A stretch of DNA of 64,000 nt from JAVBPR01 sp031549485 (GCA_031549485.1 JAVBPR010000008.1:130937-194936), one strand, 5' to 3'; positions 43,601 to 51,618 are shown, counted from the stretch's first letter. Program-made: numbers and translations. The notes: a model not told the origin generated them from the letters alone.

Positions 43601-46600
43601 AATAATAGCTTCCTGCGGTGCTTCCGGTAAAGGGATCTGCAACAAACACCCTCATATCGGACACAAACGGTAATAAATAAGGCTCCCTTTCCGAATACCA
43701 ATCGTCATGTGTGAAAAGCCACGAATAATCGGTCCACGCGCCGTCAAATACCGGCGTGTTTCCTGTCTTTGCGTCACTGAGCGCTCTTAAGGTGACAGAA
43801 TATGTTCTTCCTTTTGAAAGAAATAACGTAGTCGGATCGGTCGGATTTGTGATTATCAAATATGTCGCGCCGTCTTTTATCACTTGCTCAACATTAGGAT
43901 CGTTTCCCGCATAAACAAAATTTTTGTTTAGCTTTAAAACATATTTTATTCCATTAACTAAAACGTTGTAATTGTATCCTGCAAAGTGGTCTTTGATATT
44001 TACTTTAAATTCTCCGCCTTGCGATGATGATGCCGGCGCTGTAAGCAGCGAATTAGTAAGGTAATCCGCATAGCTGTCTTTTTGGAAATAAATTTCCGCA
44101 GTACCTCTTCTTGCAAATTTTATCGGGTTTGCAGCGGCAGGAACCGCATTTTTTGTGCTTTCTCCATCCGCTTTGAAAGTCGCATTAAGAGAATATGTTC
44201 CTTCTGTATAATGTTTTATAGGCTCGCCGTCAGAACGAAAATTCCGCTCACTCCTGCTATTGAAAATAAATCCTTCGTAATTGCTTGAATACGAAAAGGT
44301 ATCAAACACCAATTTAAATTCTGTTAAGCACTCATCACTTGCAAAATTGCTGTCAAAATCTATTAACAAACTAATTTCTAATGTTTTATTCCCAAGATCA
44401 ATTTCACGGTATTCATCATTTAGATTTGTTTTATAAAGCATCTTACCGCCCGTATAAGCAATCTTGGAACACATATAACCCGATGCAAAAGTTTCGATTG
44501 CTTTGTCATTTTTAAACTCAAATTCAACATTTTTGAATGTTTTAGACACACCTGTGTAACTGCTGGTGGTATTAAATGCAACATATGCGTTCTGTCTATC
44601 GCTATCACCGGCCAAAAGTAGCGGTTGCGGATATCCGTAAGTTGTGATAGTGAAATTAATATTTTCCGGGTATATTTCGATCTTTGCAGTAGCGGTATGC
44701 CTATCAACTTTGACAGTAGTCGCGAGGTCGACTCCCGGATAATTTGCGCAATCGTCATTTAGTAATGTAAATTTAATTTCTGAAATTGTTTTTTGTGTAA
44801 TTCCGCTTTTTGCCCGATAAATTAAATCATACTTGCTGCGAATAACGCCGTCCGGATATTCTATTTTTATCTGATCTGTATAATTTCCCTCAAAAGTATA
44901 TTTTGTAATATCGTAATATCTATCTGAACGAATAGTGGCTCCTACCGCTTCTTTCCATATACCGTCGGCAAAATAATATACTTTGCGATTCAGCGACTGG
45001 GTGTCATAATCTTTGTCGTTTTGAATGATAATACCGCCTAAAGCTAAGTTTTCATCCGATTCAACATAGACAGTGCCGTCTTTATGCTCGTTGCATACTG
45101 CATCGGCATCATCTTGCATTTCGATTCTAAATATGTTGCTTGAAGTTTCAAGCTCATATCCGGAAAGGATTTTTGTTCCGGGTTCATTGACATAAATATT
45201 AGCTCTGTCAATTAAGCTAAATTCTTGGGTTTCCGCCCGTATTGTATTAATTTGATAAGAATGGACGCCGTCGGCGGAAGTGTAGCTGACTTCTGCCGGA
45301 AGACTTTCATATAACTTGCCGGGAGTAAGTTCTTCTCCGTTTTTTAATTTCAAGGTAAGCGGCAGACGGAAAAGGCCTTTATAGGACCCATAACTATTAC
45401 TTAGCTTATGCGGCCAGGTTCTTATCGTCCATTTATAAAGTTGCGAAAGCGGCGCTAAACCTGTGCTTTTTTCTAAAGACGCATAAGTATTGTTATCAAT
45501 CAAAATGTAATCATGACCGTCATCGTCGGTATGTACTGTTAGATCGCTGGTTGTTAACCCGTCAGGCAGATACACTTTTATCTGCGGAGCCCAGAAAGGA
45601 TTATGTGTCTCCGGGATATCAAAGAAAAGATATGATTTTCGTTCATAGCCGTTGGAGTCGGTTCCGTTGGTATTGCCATTTTTATTTAATTTAAGCGTTG
45701 AGTTTTTTTCAATCGGATCACTGCTGTTAAACGTTTCGGTTCCAAGTTGTGTAGCGTACATGAAATAAGCTGCGGGAATAATTTTTTCGGTATTATATTG
45801 CCTTAGAATTATCGGATAACTTACCGTTTCTTTTTCCCCGAGATTGGTTGTTTCGGTAGCTTCAAAAGCAACCGGCCGGTTGTTTCTTATTGCGCCGCCA
45901 ATGAGCAAATAGTCATATAAACGCGTATTAAATCCAAGCGTTACCGGATTGTCACACATATCATCGAAATATATTTTTGCCTGCCAGCATCCTGTGCCCT
46001 CTGCACGGTAGTCAATTTTTGTAATTCCGGCCGGAACAATATTTAATTTATCAAATACAAATCCGCTCGGAGCAACAAAAGTTACAACGCGCGAAAGCTC
46101 GCCCTGCGTAGGAGTGTAAGATATCGTTGTTGTGAATGTTATTCCGTTCGGCATATTCTGATCGAAATACGCCCAGTCAAAATCATTCGGATCAGCTTGT
46201 GGGCCTAAAGTTGCAAGGTCGCTGTCTATTGTAAGATTAACCGAAGAAATTCCGAAACCGAATGCGTCGAGGTCTTCTTCCTCTTCTTCATCGCCTTCTT
46301 CATTATCAGCTTCTTCATCATCAGCTTCTTCGGTGGTGTCAAAATCAGAATCGTCATCGGCCGGTTCATCGGCCGGCTCATCGCTCGGTTCATCGCTCGG
46401 TTCATCGGTCGGCTCGTCGCTCGGTTCGTCGCTCGGTTCATCGCTCGGCTCGTCGGCCGGTTCATCGCTCGGCTCATCGCTCGGCTCGTCGCTCGGCTCG
46501 TCGCTCGGCTCATCGGTCGGCTCGTCGCTCGGTTCGTCGGTCGGCTCGTCGGCCGGCTCGTCGGCCGGATTATCTCCCGGCTCGTCGCCGTCCACGGACG

Positions 46601-46721
46601 GTCCATCCGTAATCACGATATCGGTATCATCGGCCGCAATCGCGCTAATAGGCAGCATTGCGGATACCATAAGCACCGCAAGCAGAATTGCTATTCCTCT
46701 TTTAAGAAAGTTGTTTTTCAT
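40605..46721 (-). CDS. Giant LPxTG-anchored surface protein with Ig/cadherin-like domains
   Basis: 2038 residues from the ATG at 46721, the second of two in-frame ATGs; the first abuts GAGGAG, leaving no spacing. Signal peptide about 1-30 (ISAIA). Residues of about 45-120 are Asp-Glu-Pro-Ser/Ala/Thr tandem repeats and an acidic run. The long middle region is beta-rich with no domain I can name. From about 1380 a Big/HYR-like set appears (GTYPVTITVTDAAGN, PTYDVEPDCNLVGIH), then two cadherin-like modules DIEDGDLTA. The C-terminus has Asp/Gly-rich repeats, LPKTGG, a hydrophobic helix and RKRKDEE. It lies 15 bases after a sigma/ectodomain gene and would be attached to peptidoglycan by sortase. 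Confidence 0.9.
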   Translation of the reverse strand: MKNNFLKRGIAILLAVLMVSAMLPISAIAADDTDIVITDGPSVDGDEPGDNPADEPADEPTDEPSDEPTDEPSDEPSDEPSDEPSDEPADEPSDEPSDEPSDEPTDEPSDEPSDEPADEPADDDSDFDTTEEADDEEADNEEGDEEEEEDLDAFGFGISSVNLTIDSDLATLGPQADPNDFDWAYFDQNMPNGITFTTTISYTPTQGELSRVVTFVAPSGFVFDKLNIVPAGITKIDYRAEGTGCWQAKIYFDDMCDNPVTLGFNTRLYDYLLIGGAIRNNRPVAFEATETTNLGEKETVSYPIILRQYNTEKIIPAAYFMYATQLGTETFNSSDPIEKNSTLKLNKNGNTNGTDSNGYERKSYLFFDIPETHNPFWAPQIKVYLPDGLTTSDLTVHTDDDGHDYILIDNNTYASLEKSTGLAPLSQLYKWTIRTWPHKLSNSYGSYKGLFRLPLTLKLKNGEELTPGKLYESLPAEVSYTSADGVHSYQINTIRAETQEFSLIDRANIYVNEPGTKILSGYELETSSNIFRIEMQDDADAVCNEHKDGTVYVESDENLALGGIIIQNDKDYDTQSLNRKVYYFADGIWKEAVGATIRSDRYYDITKYTFEGNYTDQIKIEYPDGVIRSKYDLIYRAKSGITQKTISEIKFTLLNDDCANYPGVDLATTVKVDRHTATAKIEIYPENINFTITTYGYPQPLLLAGDSDRQNAYVAFNTTSSYTGVSKTFKNVEFEFKNDKAIETFASGYMCSKIAYTGGKMLYKTNLNDEYREIDLGNKTLEISLLIDFDSNFASDECLTEFKLVFDTFSYSSNYEGFIFNSRSERNFRSDGEPIKHYTEGTYSLNATFKADGESTKNAVPAAANPIKFARRGTAEIYFQKDSYADYLTNSLLTAPASSSQGGEFKVNIKDHFAGYNYNVLVNGIKYVLKLNKNFVYAGNDPNVEQVIKDGATYLIITNPTDPTTLFLSKGRTYSVTLRALSDAKTGNTPVFDGAWTDYSWLFTHDDWYSEREPYLLPFVSDMRVFVADPFTGSTAGSYYYPLQSPSLNVTISTTSGITLYPALNGGIVAGTVNFKGEDINKLSARTTISSGTIAVTGYEAIYHIPKKGEMIDYAALGETGQKEAGFDMQLRGPIVFEDNLITANVTYKVGGIWVDESAVTDWAQVSDIKVQIPSLPGSVFLAANIPLAISADDLAGTENGASSFLSGACTYDGIPKPSISNLATFTYQQYKISGYAFIDTPEKGIIDGKFTASKDAIPSSVDLLVNGTVVNVPVNQTTGRFELALPSGAYTVAPYLPDYDKAGGLDLTICNAAGVGETQNSNFPQTFAPLSFTFDENGRTSTDFADLDNIGIGLIYNPDVAMNDVTVKIGQSVDKSAVISDSKWAADIAYGASADAGYATVTANAKVATITGVSAGATTATVTVKSFNGREFSATYDINISPLAPPSVGADDIKLYEGDKLDTDDFNVAGTPGEGGAIVDTDIDLSNVPTEVNDDGDTVVTTPGTYPVTITVTDAAGNTDSETVLVKVNGKIEMTAPALNVRVWDTADLDSGVTAQYLKAPDAPGEAVLTEITPTYDVEPDCNLVGIHTVIYTATDNWGASEQIDRKVYVHEMPTVTASDSTIGEGVDITNDLVIETALATASASVGYFIDAGRVNEVIPADHISGEIIALNENVYTVRITADDGATAAAYGITTEDAYIDVKVTVPAKVVLPKNLPVITVVNPALTYDAGDAITLDKFITDMIPSADDIEDGDLTAVIVYSLPADLDLDNPAPGTYEIELSVTDSDGNAATPVTVTVTFAPKQNNPPILKVENNVLTYSEGTILTLDRFISDAVPSADDIEDGDLTAQIEYLPSDFFPQEMVYGISYMVTLKVTDSDGNAAPDVVVIIQVTREPSGGGPFIPPIVTPVIPETPEDPDDGGDDIIDPENPDDGDDTTDPEDPDDGEDIDDGKTPLDGGDGEDITDPETPLDGGDDGEDITDPETPKDSGDDGEDIDDTTPPLADLPKTGGMAAAGLGVLGAMITLSGIALRKRKDEE
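46355..46590 (-). repeat. Asp-Glu-Pro-x coding tandem repeat
   Basis: About 18 units of 12 bases encode Asp-Glu-Pro-(Ser/Ala/Thr) just after the signal peptide of surface protein 1. Like the Gly-Asp-Thr repeat of surface protein 2 it is a low-complexity acidic stalk at the same place in the protein. Confidence 0.88.
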
Positions 46722-46736
46722 TTTGCTCATCTCCTC

Positions 46737-48182
46737 TTAAACTATTCGAACGGCGAAAAATTCGCGTTCTATCATTTTTTCGCCGTCATAAAGCGCAATT
46801 CCGATTGCATACTCGGATATGCGATTAAAGTCGATTTTGTCGTAACCTGTTATAACAAGTTTAAAGCTGTTCGGTTTAATCGTTATTTTCGCGTCTTCGC
46901 AAATCTTTTCGATAGACACCGTATTTCCTTTTTTATAGGATACGAATAATGATTCCACCGTAATATATTTTTGGAAACTGCTTCCTGTATTTCCGCCTGG
47001 ATTTGTTCCGGTTCCGTTGCCGGGTTCGTTGCCGCTGCCGGTTCCGTCCGGGTCTGTTCCGGCAGGAAGGTCATCGAGGGGAGTGTTTTCATCCGGGATA
47101 TCCGTTTCATCATCAGGTGAACCGTTTCCGGTATTAGATGACGGCAAATCCGATTTCTCCGGTAGGTCGGGGTTAACGTTCGAGTGTGGGGCGCTCGAAT
47201 TATCATCCGTTCCGTTCGGTGTTTCAGGCTCTTCCTCTTTGTCCGTACCTGCCGGAGCTTTTCCGGTGGTTTCCGGGTTGCTCGGCTGATTCGGTGAAGG
47301 TAAATCCGATAGCGGAACCTTCGAACCGATTATTTCTTCCAGATCAAAGTCCTCTGTGGGGGAAGAGCCTTGACCGGAGAAAAAATTAACGCCGATAAAC
47401 AACGCCGTTATAATAACCGCGGCGACAGCCGCATTTACTATACGCTTGACTATTGATGCTTTTGCAGGATTTTGCGCCGAACCGTTTTGCGAAAGTTTTG
47501 CCGACGCTTTTTCAAGGAAGGGTTCGAATTGCTCGCACGCCGAGGCTTTTAATTCCTCTGTCACCGCAAGTTTCATGTCGTCCTTAAAAATAATTGATAA
47601 TAACGGCAGTGCTATGCTGAACACCTCCGATCCCTGTTTTTGAAGCTTTGCTTTCAGCATCGACCGCGCGTCGTGTAATCTTTTACAAACGGCCGATTCG
47701 CTGATTTCTGTAATTTGCGCTATTTCGGGCAAGGAATATCCTTCAAAATAATAAAGCATTACGATAAGACGCTGCTTTTCTGTCAGCCGGTCTACCGCGT
47801 CGATTACCTGCTTCCTGCTTTCCGCCGAGGCGAGAACGCTCTCCGGCAGAAATTCTTCGTCGGCATTAAAAGAAAAGTTTTCGTACTGCTCAAGTTCGAC
47901 AGTCTCGACCTTATCTTTTTTCATGAAGTTCAAGCATTTTGTATAGACAATTCTGCCTATCCATTTTTTGAACGCCGCCGGTTCTTTCAGTTCTTTAAGT
48001 CGGTCAAACGCGGTTATAAATGTCTCTTGCGAAATGTCAAACGCGTCATGCGGATTGCGAAGAATTCGGAGCGCCATGTAATATACCGAATCCCAACTTT
48101 CGCGGTAAAGTTCGCCGAGCGAAAGTTTATCGCCGCACTGAGCATTTGAAACCGTTTTGGCCCAGTCAAATTTATTATCCAA
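46737..48182 (-). CDS. ECF sigma factor fused to membrane segment and outside domain, copy 1
   Basis: 481 residues. The TTG at 48182 follows GGGGG by five bases; a GTG at 48194 would add four residues. It has the same domain order as the gene at 38883. ECF region 2 is HDAFDISQETFITAF and WIGRIVYTKC. Region 4 is IVMLYYFEGYSLPEIAQI and ESAVCKRLHDARSML. A membrane helix is at about 250-272, then an acidic linker containing PLSDLPSPN and TPLDDLPAG, and a C-terminal domain with YDKIDFNRISEYAIGIALYDG. The near-identical spacing and the paralogous surface gene downstream show that a whole sigma-plus-adhesin module was duplicated. Confidence 0.85.
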   Translation of the reverse strand: MDNKFDWAKTVSNAQCGDKLSLGELYRESWDSVYYMALRILRNPHDAFDISQETFITAFDRLKELKEPAAFKKWIGRIVYTKCLNFMKKDKVETVELEQYENFSFNADEEFLPESVLASAESRKQVIDAVDRLTEKQRLIVMLYYFEGYSLPEIAQITEISESAVCKRLHDARSMLKAKLQKQGSEVFSIALPLLSIIFKDDMKLAVTEELKASACEQFEPFLEKASAKLSQNGSAQNPAKASIVKRIVNAAVAAVIITALFIGVNFFSGQGSSPTEDFDLEEIIGSKVPLSDLPSPNQPSNPETTGKAPAGTDKEEEPETPNGTDDNSSAPHSNVNPDLPEKSDLPSSNTGNGSPDDETDIPDENTPLDDLPAGTDPDGTGSGNEPGNGTGTNPGGNTGSSFQKYITVESLFVSYKKGNTVSIEKICEDAKITIKPNSFKLVITGYDKIDFNRISEYAIGIALYDGEKMIEREFFAVRIV

Positions 48183-48310
48183 GATATCCCCCACACTTTC
48201 GGCGCATTTACTGCGCTTGATATTATAGACAAAGATTTTCGGGGTAACATTACCCCCGAAAGCAAAAATTTTTCAAAAAATTTTCTTCCAATATAATTGC
48301 ATCTTTTAAT

Positions 48311-48343
48311 ATTATAAGAACACATTGTCACGCCGCGGCAACA
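48311..48343 (-). promoter_or_regulatory. SARP-type promoter D (sigma/adhesin module 1)
   Basis: On the minus strand TGTTGCC (48337-48343) and CGTGACA (48326-48332) have an 11-bp period. Nine bases follow, then TATAAT (48311-48316). The leader to the sigma gene is about 120 bases. The heptamers are less perfect than at the other sites but the spacing is exact. Confidence 0.55.
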
Positions 48344-48358
48344 CAAATAATAAATAAT

Positions 48359-48387
48359 AAAAACGGCCGCTGTTTCGACCGTTTTTA
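48359..48387. terminator. Hairpin terminator between site B and sigma gene 1
   Basis: AAAAACGGCCG / CGACCGTTTTTA stem with T-runs on both strands. It separates upstream site B from promoter D. Confidence 0.65.
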
Positions 48388-48410
48388 TTGTTAGTTATGT
48401 ATTTAATCAT

Positions 48411-48484
48411 AAAAAGACAACTGCCAAAAAGTCCCCACGTCTTTTTGACAGCTGCCGCTTTATCTCCGGAAGAACCGGATTAAC
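48411..48484 (-). ncRNA. Candidate short RNA downstream of SARP-type site B
   Basis: A transcript starting about seven bases after the -10 of site B would contain a small CCGG-TTCTT-CCGG hairpin and then an 11-bp stem (48421-48431 with 48441-48451, loop ACGTGGGGA) followed by GTCTTTTT, a good intrinsic terminator. No convincing reading frame lies in it. It could be a small RNA under the same control as the adhesin modules or an attenuated leader. The existence of the RNA is inferred from the promoter and terminator only. Confidence 0.35.
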
Positions 48485-48490
48485 ACCTTC

Positions 48491-48523
48491 ATTATTACAG
48501 AATCCGGTCACACGACGGTCACA
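48491..48523 (-). promoter_or_regulatory. SARP-type site B
   Basis: On the minus strand two perfect TGTGACC heptamers (48517-48523 and 48506-48512) have an 11-bp period. Eight to nine bases follow, then TAATAAT (48491-48497). It lies about 310 bases before sigma gene 1 with two hairpins between. Confidence 0.6.
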
Positions 48524-48754
48524 TTTTTTGCGGATTTTGAAGAAGATTGATCTCTTTTGCTTTTTTACGCTCTGTTTTTCGTTTTTTTCTTGTAAAACAA
48601 AAATATGAAAAATATCACAAAGCACAAAAAAGCGATTATTTTAGCGTAAATCCGAAGTTTTGCAAAAAAGGGTGGCATTTTTTTTGGTATTCTGATATAA
48701 TTTTATCCGCTTATGAGATATAAAAAAATATATATAAATGATGGAGGACTAAGT
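48524..48754. other. Leader region of ppdK
   Basis: About 230 AT-rich bases between site B and ppdK. A TTTTTTTTGGTATTCTGATATAAT stretch near 48678-48700 could hold the ppdK promoter -10 (TATAAT at 48697-48702). No riboswitch is recognised. Confidence 0.4.
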
Positions 48755-51376
48755 ATGAGCAAGTATGTTTACCAGTTTTCTGAGGGCGATGGCTCGATGA
48801 AAAATCTGCTCGGCGGCAAAGGCGCAAACCTCGCCGAGATGACGAAAATGGGACTTCCGGTTCCGCAGGGCTTTACAGTTTCAACAGAAGCCTGCACACG
48901 CTACTATGACGACGGAAAGAAAATCGCCGCGGAGATCGAGGCGGAAATCTACAAGAACCTCGAAGAGATGGAGAGAATCAACGCAAAAAAATTCGGCGAT
49001 CCCGAAAATCCGCTTCTTGTTTCGGTTCGTTCGGGCGCACGCGCTTCGATGCCGGGCATGATGGATACCATCTTGAACCTCGGTCTTAACGACGTCGTTG
49101 TCGAAGGCCTTGCAAAACTTACAAACAATCCCCGCTTTGCATACGATTCTTACAGAAGATTTATCCAGATGTTCTCTGACGTTGTTATGGAAATTTCGAA
49201 AAAGAGATTCGAAGTTATCATCGACGAGCTTAAAGAGAAAAAAGGCGTAAAACTTGACGTTGAGCTTAATGTTGAAGATATGAAAGAGCTTGTTCGTCTT
49301 TTCAAAGATTTCTACAAAAAAGAAAAAGGCGAAGATTTCCCGACCGATCCGCGCGTTCAGATGATCGAGTCTGTTAAAGCTGTTTTCCGCAGCTGGGACA
49401 ATCCCCGCGCTAATATCTATAGAAGAAACAACGATATCCCGTACAGCTGGGGCACCGCCGTTAACGTTCAGGCGATGGTTTTCGGCAACATGGGTGATAC
49501 ATCGGGAACCGGCGTTGCTTTCACAAGAAACCCGTCAACCGGCGAAAAGAAACTCTACGGCGAATTTCTTATGAACGCTCAGGGCGAAGACGTTGTTGCC
49601 GGCATCCGCACACCGCAGTCGATCGACCAGCTTAAAGAAGTTATGCCGGCTGTTTACGAGCAGTTTGCAAACATCGCAAACACCCTTGAACAACACTACA
49701 AAGATATGCAGGATATGGAGTTTACCATCGAAAACAGCAAGCTCTATATGCTTCAGACAAGAAACGGCAAAAGAACTGCAGCTGCGGCTCTCAAAATCGC
49801 CGTTGACCTCGTTGCCGAGGGCATGATCGACGAAAAAGAAGCTGTGCTCCGCGTTGATCCGAAACAGCTCGACAGCCTTCTCCATCCGCAGTTCGAAACT
49901 TCTGCTTTGAACGCCGCCGCTCCGATTTCGGCCGGTCTTCCCGCATCGCCGGGCGCCGCTTGCGGAAAAGTTTACTTCTCTGCCGAAAGAGCTGTTGAAG
50001 CTCATGGCGCAGGCGAAAAGGTTGTTCTTGTTCGTCTCGAAACTTCTCCCGAGGACATCGAGGGCATGTACGCTTCAGAGGGTATCCTCACAGCTCGCGG
50101 AGGCATGACATCACACGCTGCCGTTGTTGCCCGCGGAATGGGGACTTGCTGTGTTGCCGGTTGCGGTGACATCGTCATGAAAGACGAAGAAGGCTATTTC
50201 CTTATTAAAGACACAAAAATTGCCGAAGGCGATTACATTTCGATAGACGGCTCGACAGGCAATATCTATATCGGCGCTATTCCGACCGTCGAGGCTTCTA
50301 TTTCCGGCGATTTCGACACATATATGCAATGGGCCGACAAATACAGAACCCTTAAAGTCCGCACCAATGCAGACACACCGCACGACGCTGAAGTTGCCGT
50401 TAAATTCGGCGCTGAGGGCATCGGCCTTTGCCGTACAGAGCATATGTTCTTCGACGCGGCGAGAATCCCCGCAATGCGCGAGATGATAGTTTCAAAAACT
50501 ACAGAACAGCGCGAAAAAGCGCTTGCAAAACTTCTTCCGATGCAGCGCTCCGACTTCGAGGGCATCTACAGGGCGATGAAAGGCATGCCGGTTACAATCC
50601 GCTTCCTTGATCCCCCTCTCCACGAATTCCTTCCGACCGCAACCGAAGATGTTAAAGCGCTTGCCGCCGAAATGGGCATGACATTCGACGAGCTCAAAGA
50701 GACTATCGACAGCCTCCACGAGTTCAACCCGATGCTCGGCCACCGCGGATGCCGCCTTGCAGTTTCTTATCCTGAAATTGCGGCAATGCAGACAAGAGCG
50801 GTTATCGAAGCTGCTATCAATATTAACAAAGAATGCGGATATAACATCGTTCCGGAAATCATGATTCCGCTTGTCGGCGAAATCCGCGAGCTCTCTTTTG
50901 TTAAATCGACAGTTGTCAAAACAGCTGATGAAGTTATCAAAGAAAACGGCGCTACTCTCAAATACATGGTCGGCACAATGATCGAGGTTCCGCGCGCTGC
51001 CGTCACAGCCGACGAAATCGCCAAAGAGGCAGAATTCTTCAGCTTCGGCACAAACGACCTCACACAGATGAGCTTCGGCTTCTCGCGCGATGACGCGGGC
51101 AAGTTCCTCACCGACTACTACGAGAATAAAATCTTCGAATTCGATCCGTTTGCAAAACTCGACCAGACAGGCGTCGGCAAACTTGTTGCCATGGCTGCAA
51201 AACTCGGCCGCGAGACAAGACCGGAAATCAAACTCGGTATCTGCGGCGAACACGGCGGCGACCCGTCCTCGGTTGAATTCTGCCACAACGTCGGTCTTAA
51301 CTACGTTTCCTGCTCGCCTTACCGCGTGCCGATAGCAAGACTTGCCGCAGCGCAGGCAGCTATCAAAGCAAAATAA
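48755..51376 (+). CDS. ppdK: Pyruvate, phosphate dikinase
   Basis: 873 residues, the normal length. The ATG at 48755 has ATGGAGGA eight bases upstream and gives MSKYVYQF; a longer frame has no site. The ATP-grasp domain is N-terminal (NLLGGKGANLAEM, SVRSGARASMPGMMDT). The phosphohistidine domain has LTARGGMTSHAAVVARGMG with the catalytic His. The PEP/pyruvate TIM barrel is C-terminal (EGIGLCRTEHMFF, FFSFGTNDLTQM, LGICGEHGGDP with the catalytic Cys). The enzyme interconverts pyruvate, ATP and phosphate with PEP, AMP and pyrophosphate and in Clostridia works in glycolysis or gluconeogenesis. Its higher GC and strongly biased codons suggest high expression. Confidence 0.97.
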   Translation: MSKYVYQFSEGDGSMKNLLGGKGANLAEMTKMGLPVPQGFTVSTEACTRYYDDGKKIAAEIEAEIYKNLEEMERINAKKFGDPENPLLVSVRSGARASMPGMMDTILNLGLNDVVVEGLAKLTNNPRFAYDSYRRFIQMFSDVVMEISKKRFEVIIDELKEKKGVKLDVELNVEDMKELVRLFKDFYKKEKGEDFPTDPRVQMIESVKAVFRSWDNPRANIYRRNNDIPYSWGTAVNVQAMVFGNMGDTSGTGVAFTRNPSTGEKKLYGEFLMNAQGEDVVAGIRTPQSIDQLKEVMPAVYEQFANIANTLEQHYKDMQDMEFTIENSKLYMLQTRNGKRTAAAALKIAVDLVAEGMIDEKEAVLRVDPKQLDSLLHPQFETSALNAAAPISAGLPASPGAACGKVYFSAERAVEAHGAGEKVVLVRLETSPEDIEGMYASEGILTARGGMTSHAAVVARGMGTCCVAGCGDIVMKDEEGYFLIKDTKIAEGDYISIDGSTGNIYIGAIPTVEASISGDFDTYMQWADKYRTLKVRTNADTPHDAEVAVKFGAEGIGLCRTEHMFFDAARIPAMREMIVSKTTEQREKALAKLLPMQRSDFEGIYRAMKGMPVTIRFLDPPLHEFLPTATEDVKALAAEMGMTFDELKETIDSLHEFNPMLGHRGCRLAVSYPEIAAMQTRAVIEAAININKECGYNIVPEIMIPLVGEIRELSFVKSTVVKTADEVIKENGATLKYMVGTMIEVPRAAVTADEIAKEAEFFSFGTNDLTQMSFGFSRDDAGKFLTDYYENKIFEFDPFAKLDQTGVGKLVAMAAKLGRETRPEIKLGICGEHGGDPSSVEFCHNVGLNYVSCSPYRVPIARLAAAQAAIKAK

Positions 51377-51393
51377 TTTCAGTACAATAATAA

Positions 51394-51425
51394 AAAGAAA
51401 CTCGCCTTTCGGCGAGCTTCTTTTT
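51394..51425 (+). terminator. Terminator of ppdK
   Basis: GAAACTCGCC-TTTC-GGCGAGCTTC hairpin followed by TTTTT, joined directly to the first intergenic repeat copy. Confidence 0.85.
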
Positions 51426-51497
51426 ATTCCGCCTACGGCGTCTCATTAAGCGGGCGACGGCGAGATATTAGGACCAGATAACCTCAGGAGTAATATT
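51421..51497 (+). repeat. Intergenic repeat copy 1
   Basis: Begins TTTTTATTCCGCCTACGGCG and continues with a degenerate GGCGAGATATTAGGACC segment. Family consensus: T-rich start, CGCC-TAC-GGCG palindrome, TCTGCTTAAATAT, CTTGGCGAG, then AAGAACGGCGAATCTTA. Confidence 0.6.
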
Positions 51498-51510
51498 GAT
51501 TAAGCACAAC

Positions 51511-51590
51511 TTTTTATTCCTCCTACGGAGTCTGATTAAATATACTCAGCAAGAATAATAAGAACGGTAATCCTTATGAATAAGGTTTCA
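51511..51590 (+). repeat. Intergenic repeat copy 2
   Basis: TTTTTATTCCTCCTACGGAG, then TCTGATTAAATATACTCAGC and AAGAACGGTAATCCTTATG. The palindrome has compensating changes (CTCC-TAC-GGAG). Confidence 0.7.
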
Positions 51591-51618
51591 GCTAAATATT
51601 TAAAAATTTTTTCTCGCT

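Noticed and set aside
46262..46740. Plus-strand frames rich in Gly-Ser-Ser or Arg-His opposite surface protein 1
   Set aside because: Antisense shadows of the Asp-Glu-Pro repeat.
50492..51286. 264-residue minus-strand frame within ppdK
   Set aside because: Antisense shadow caused by the strong codon bias of ppdK; no start signals or recognisable domains.
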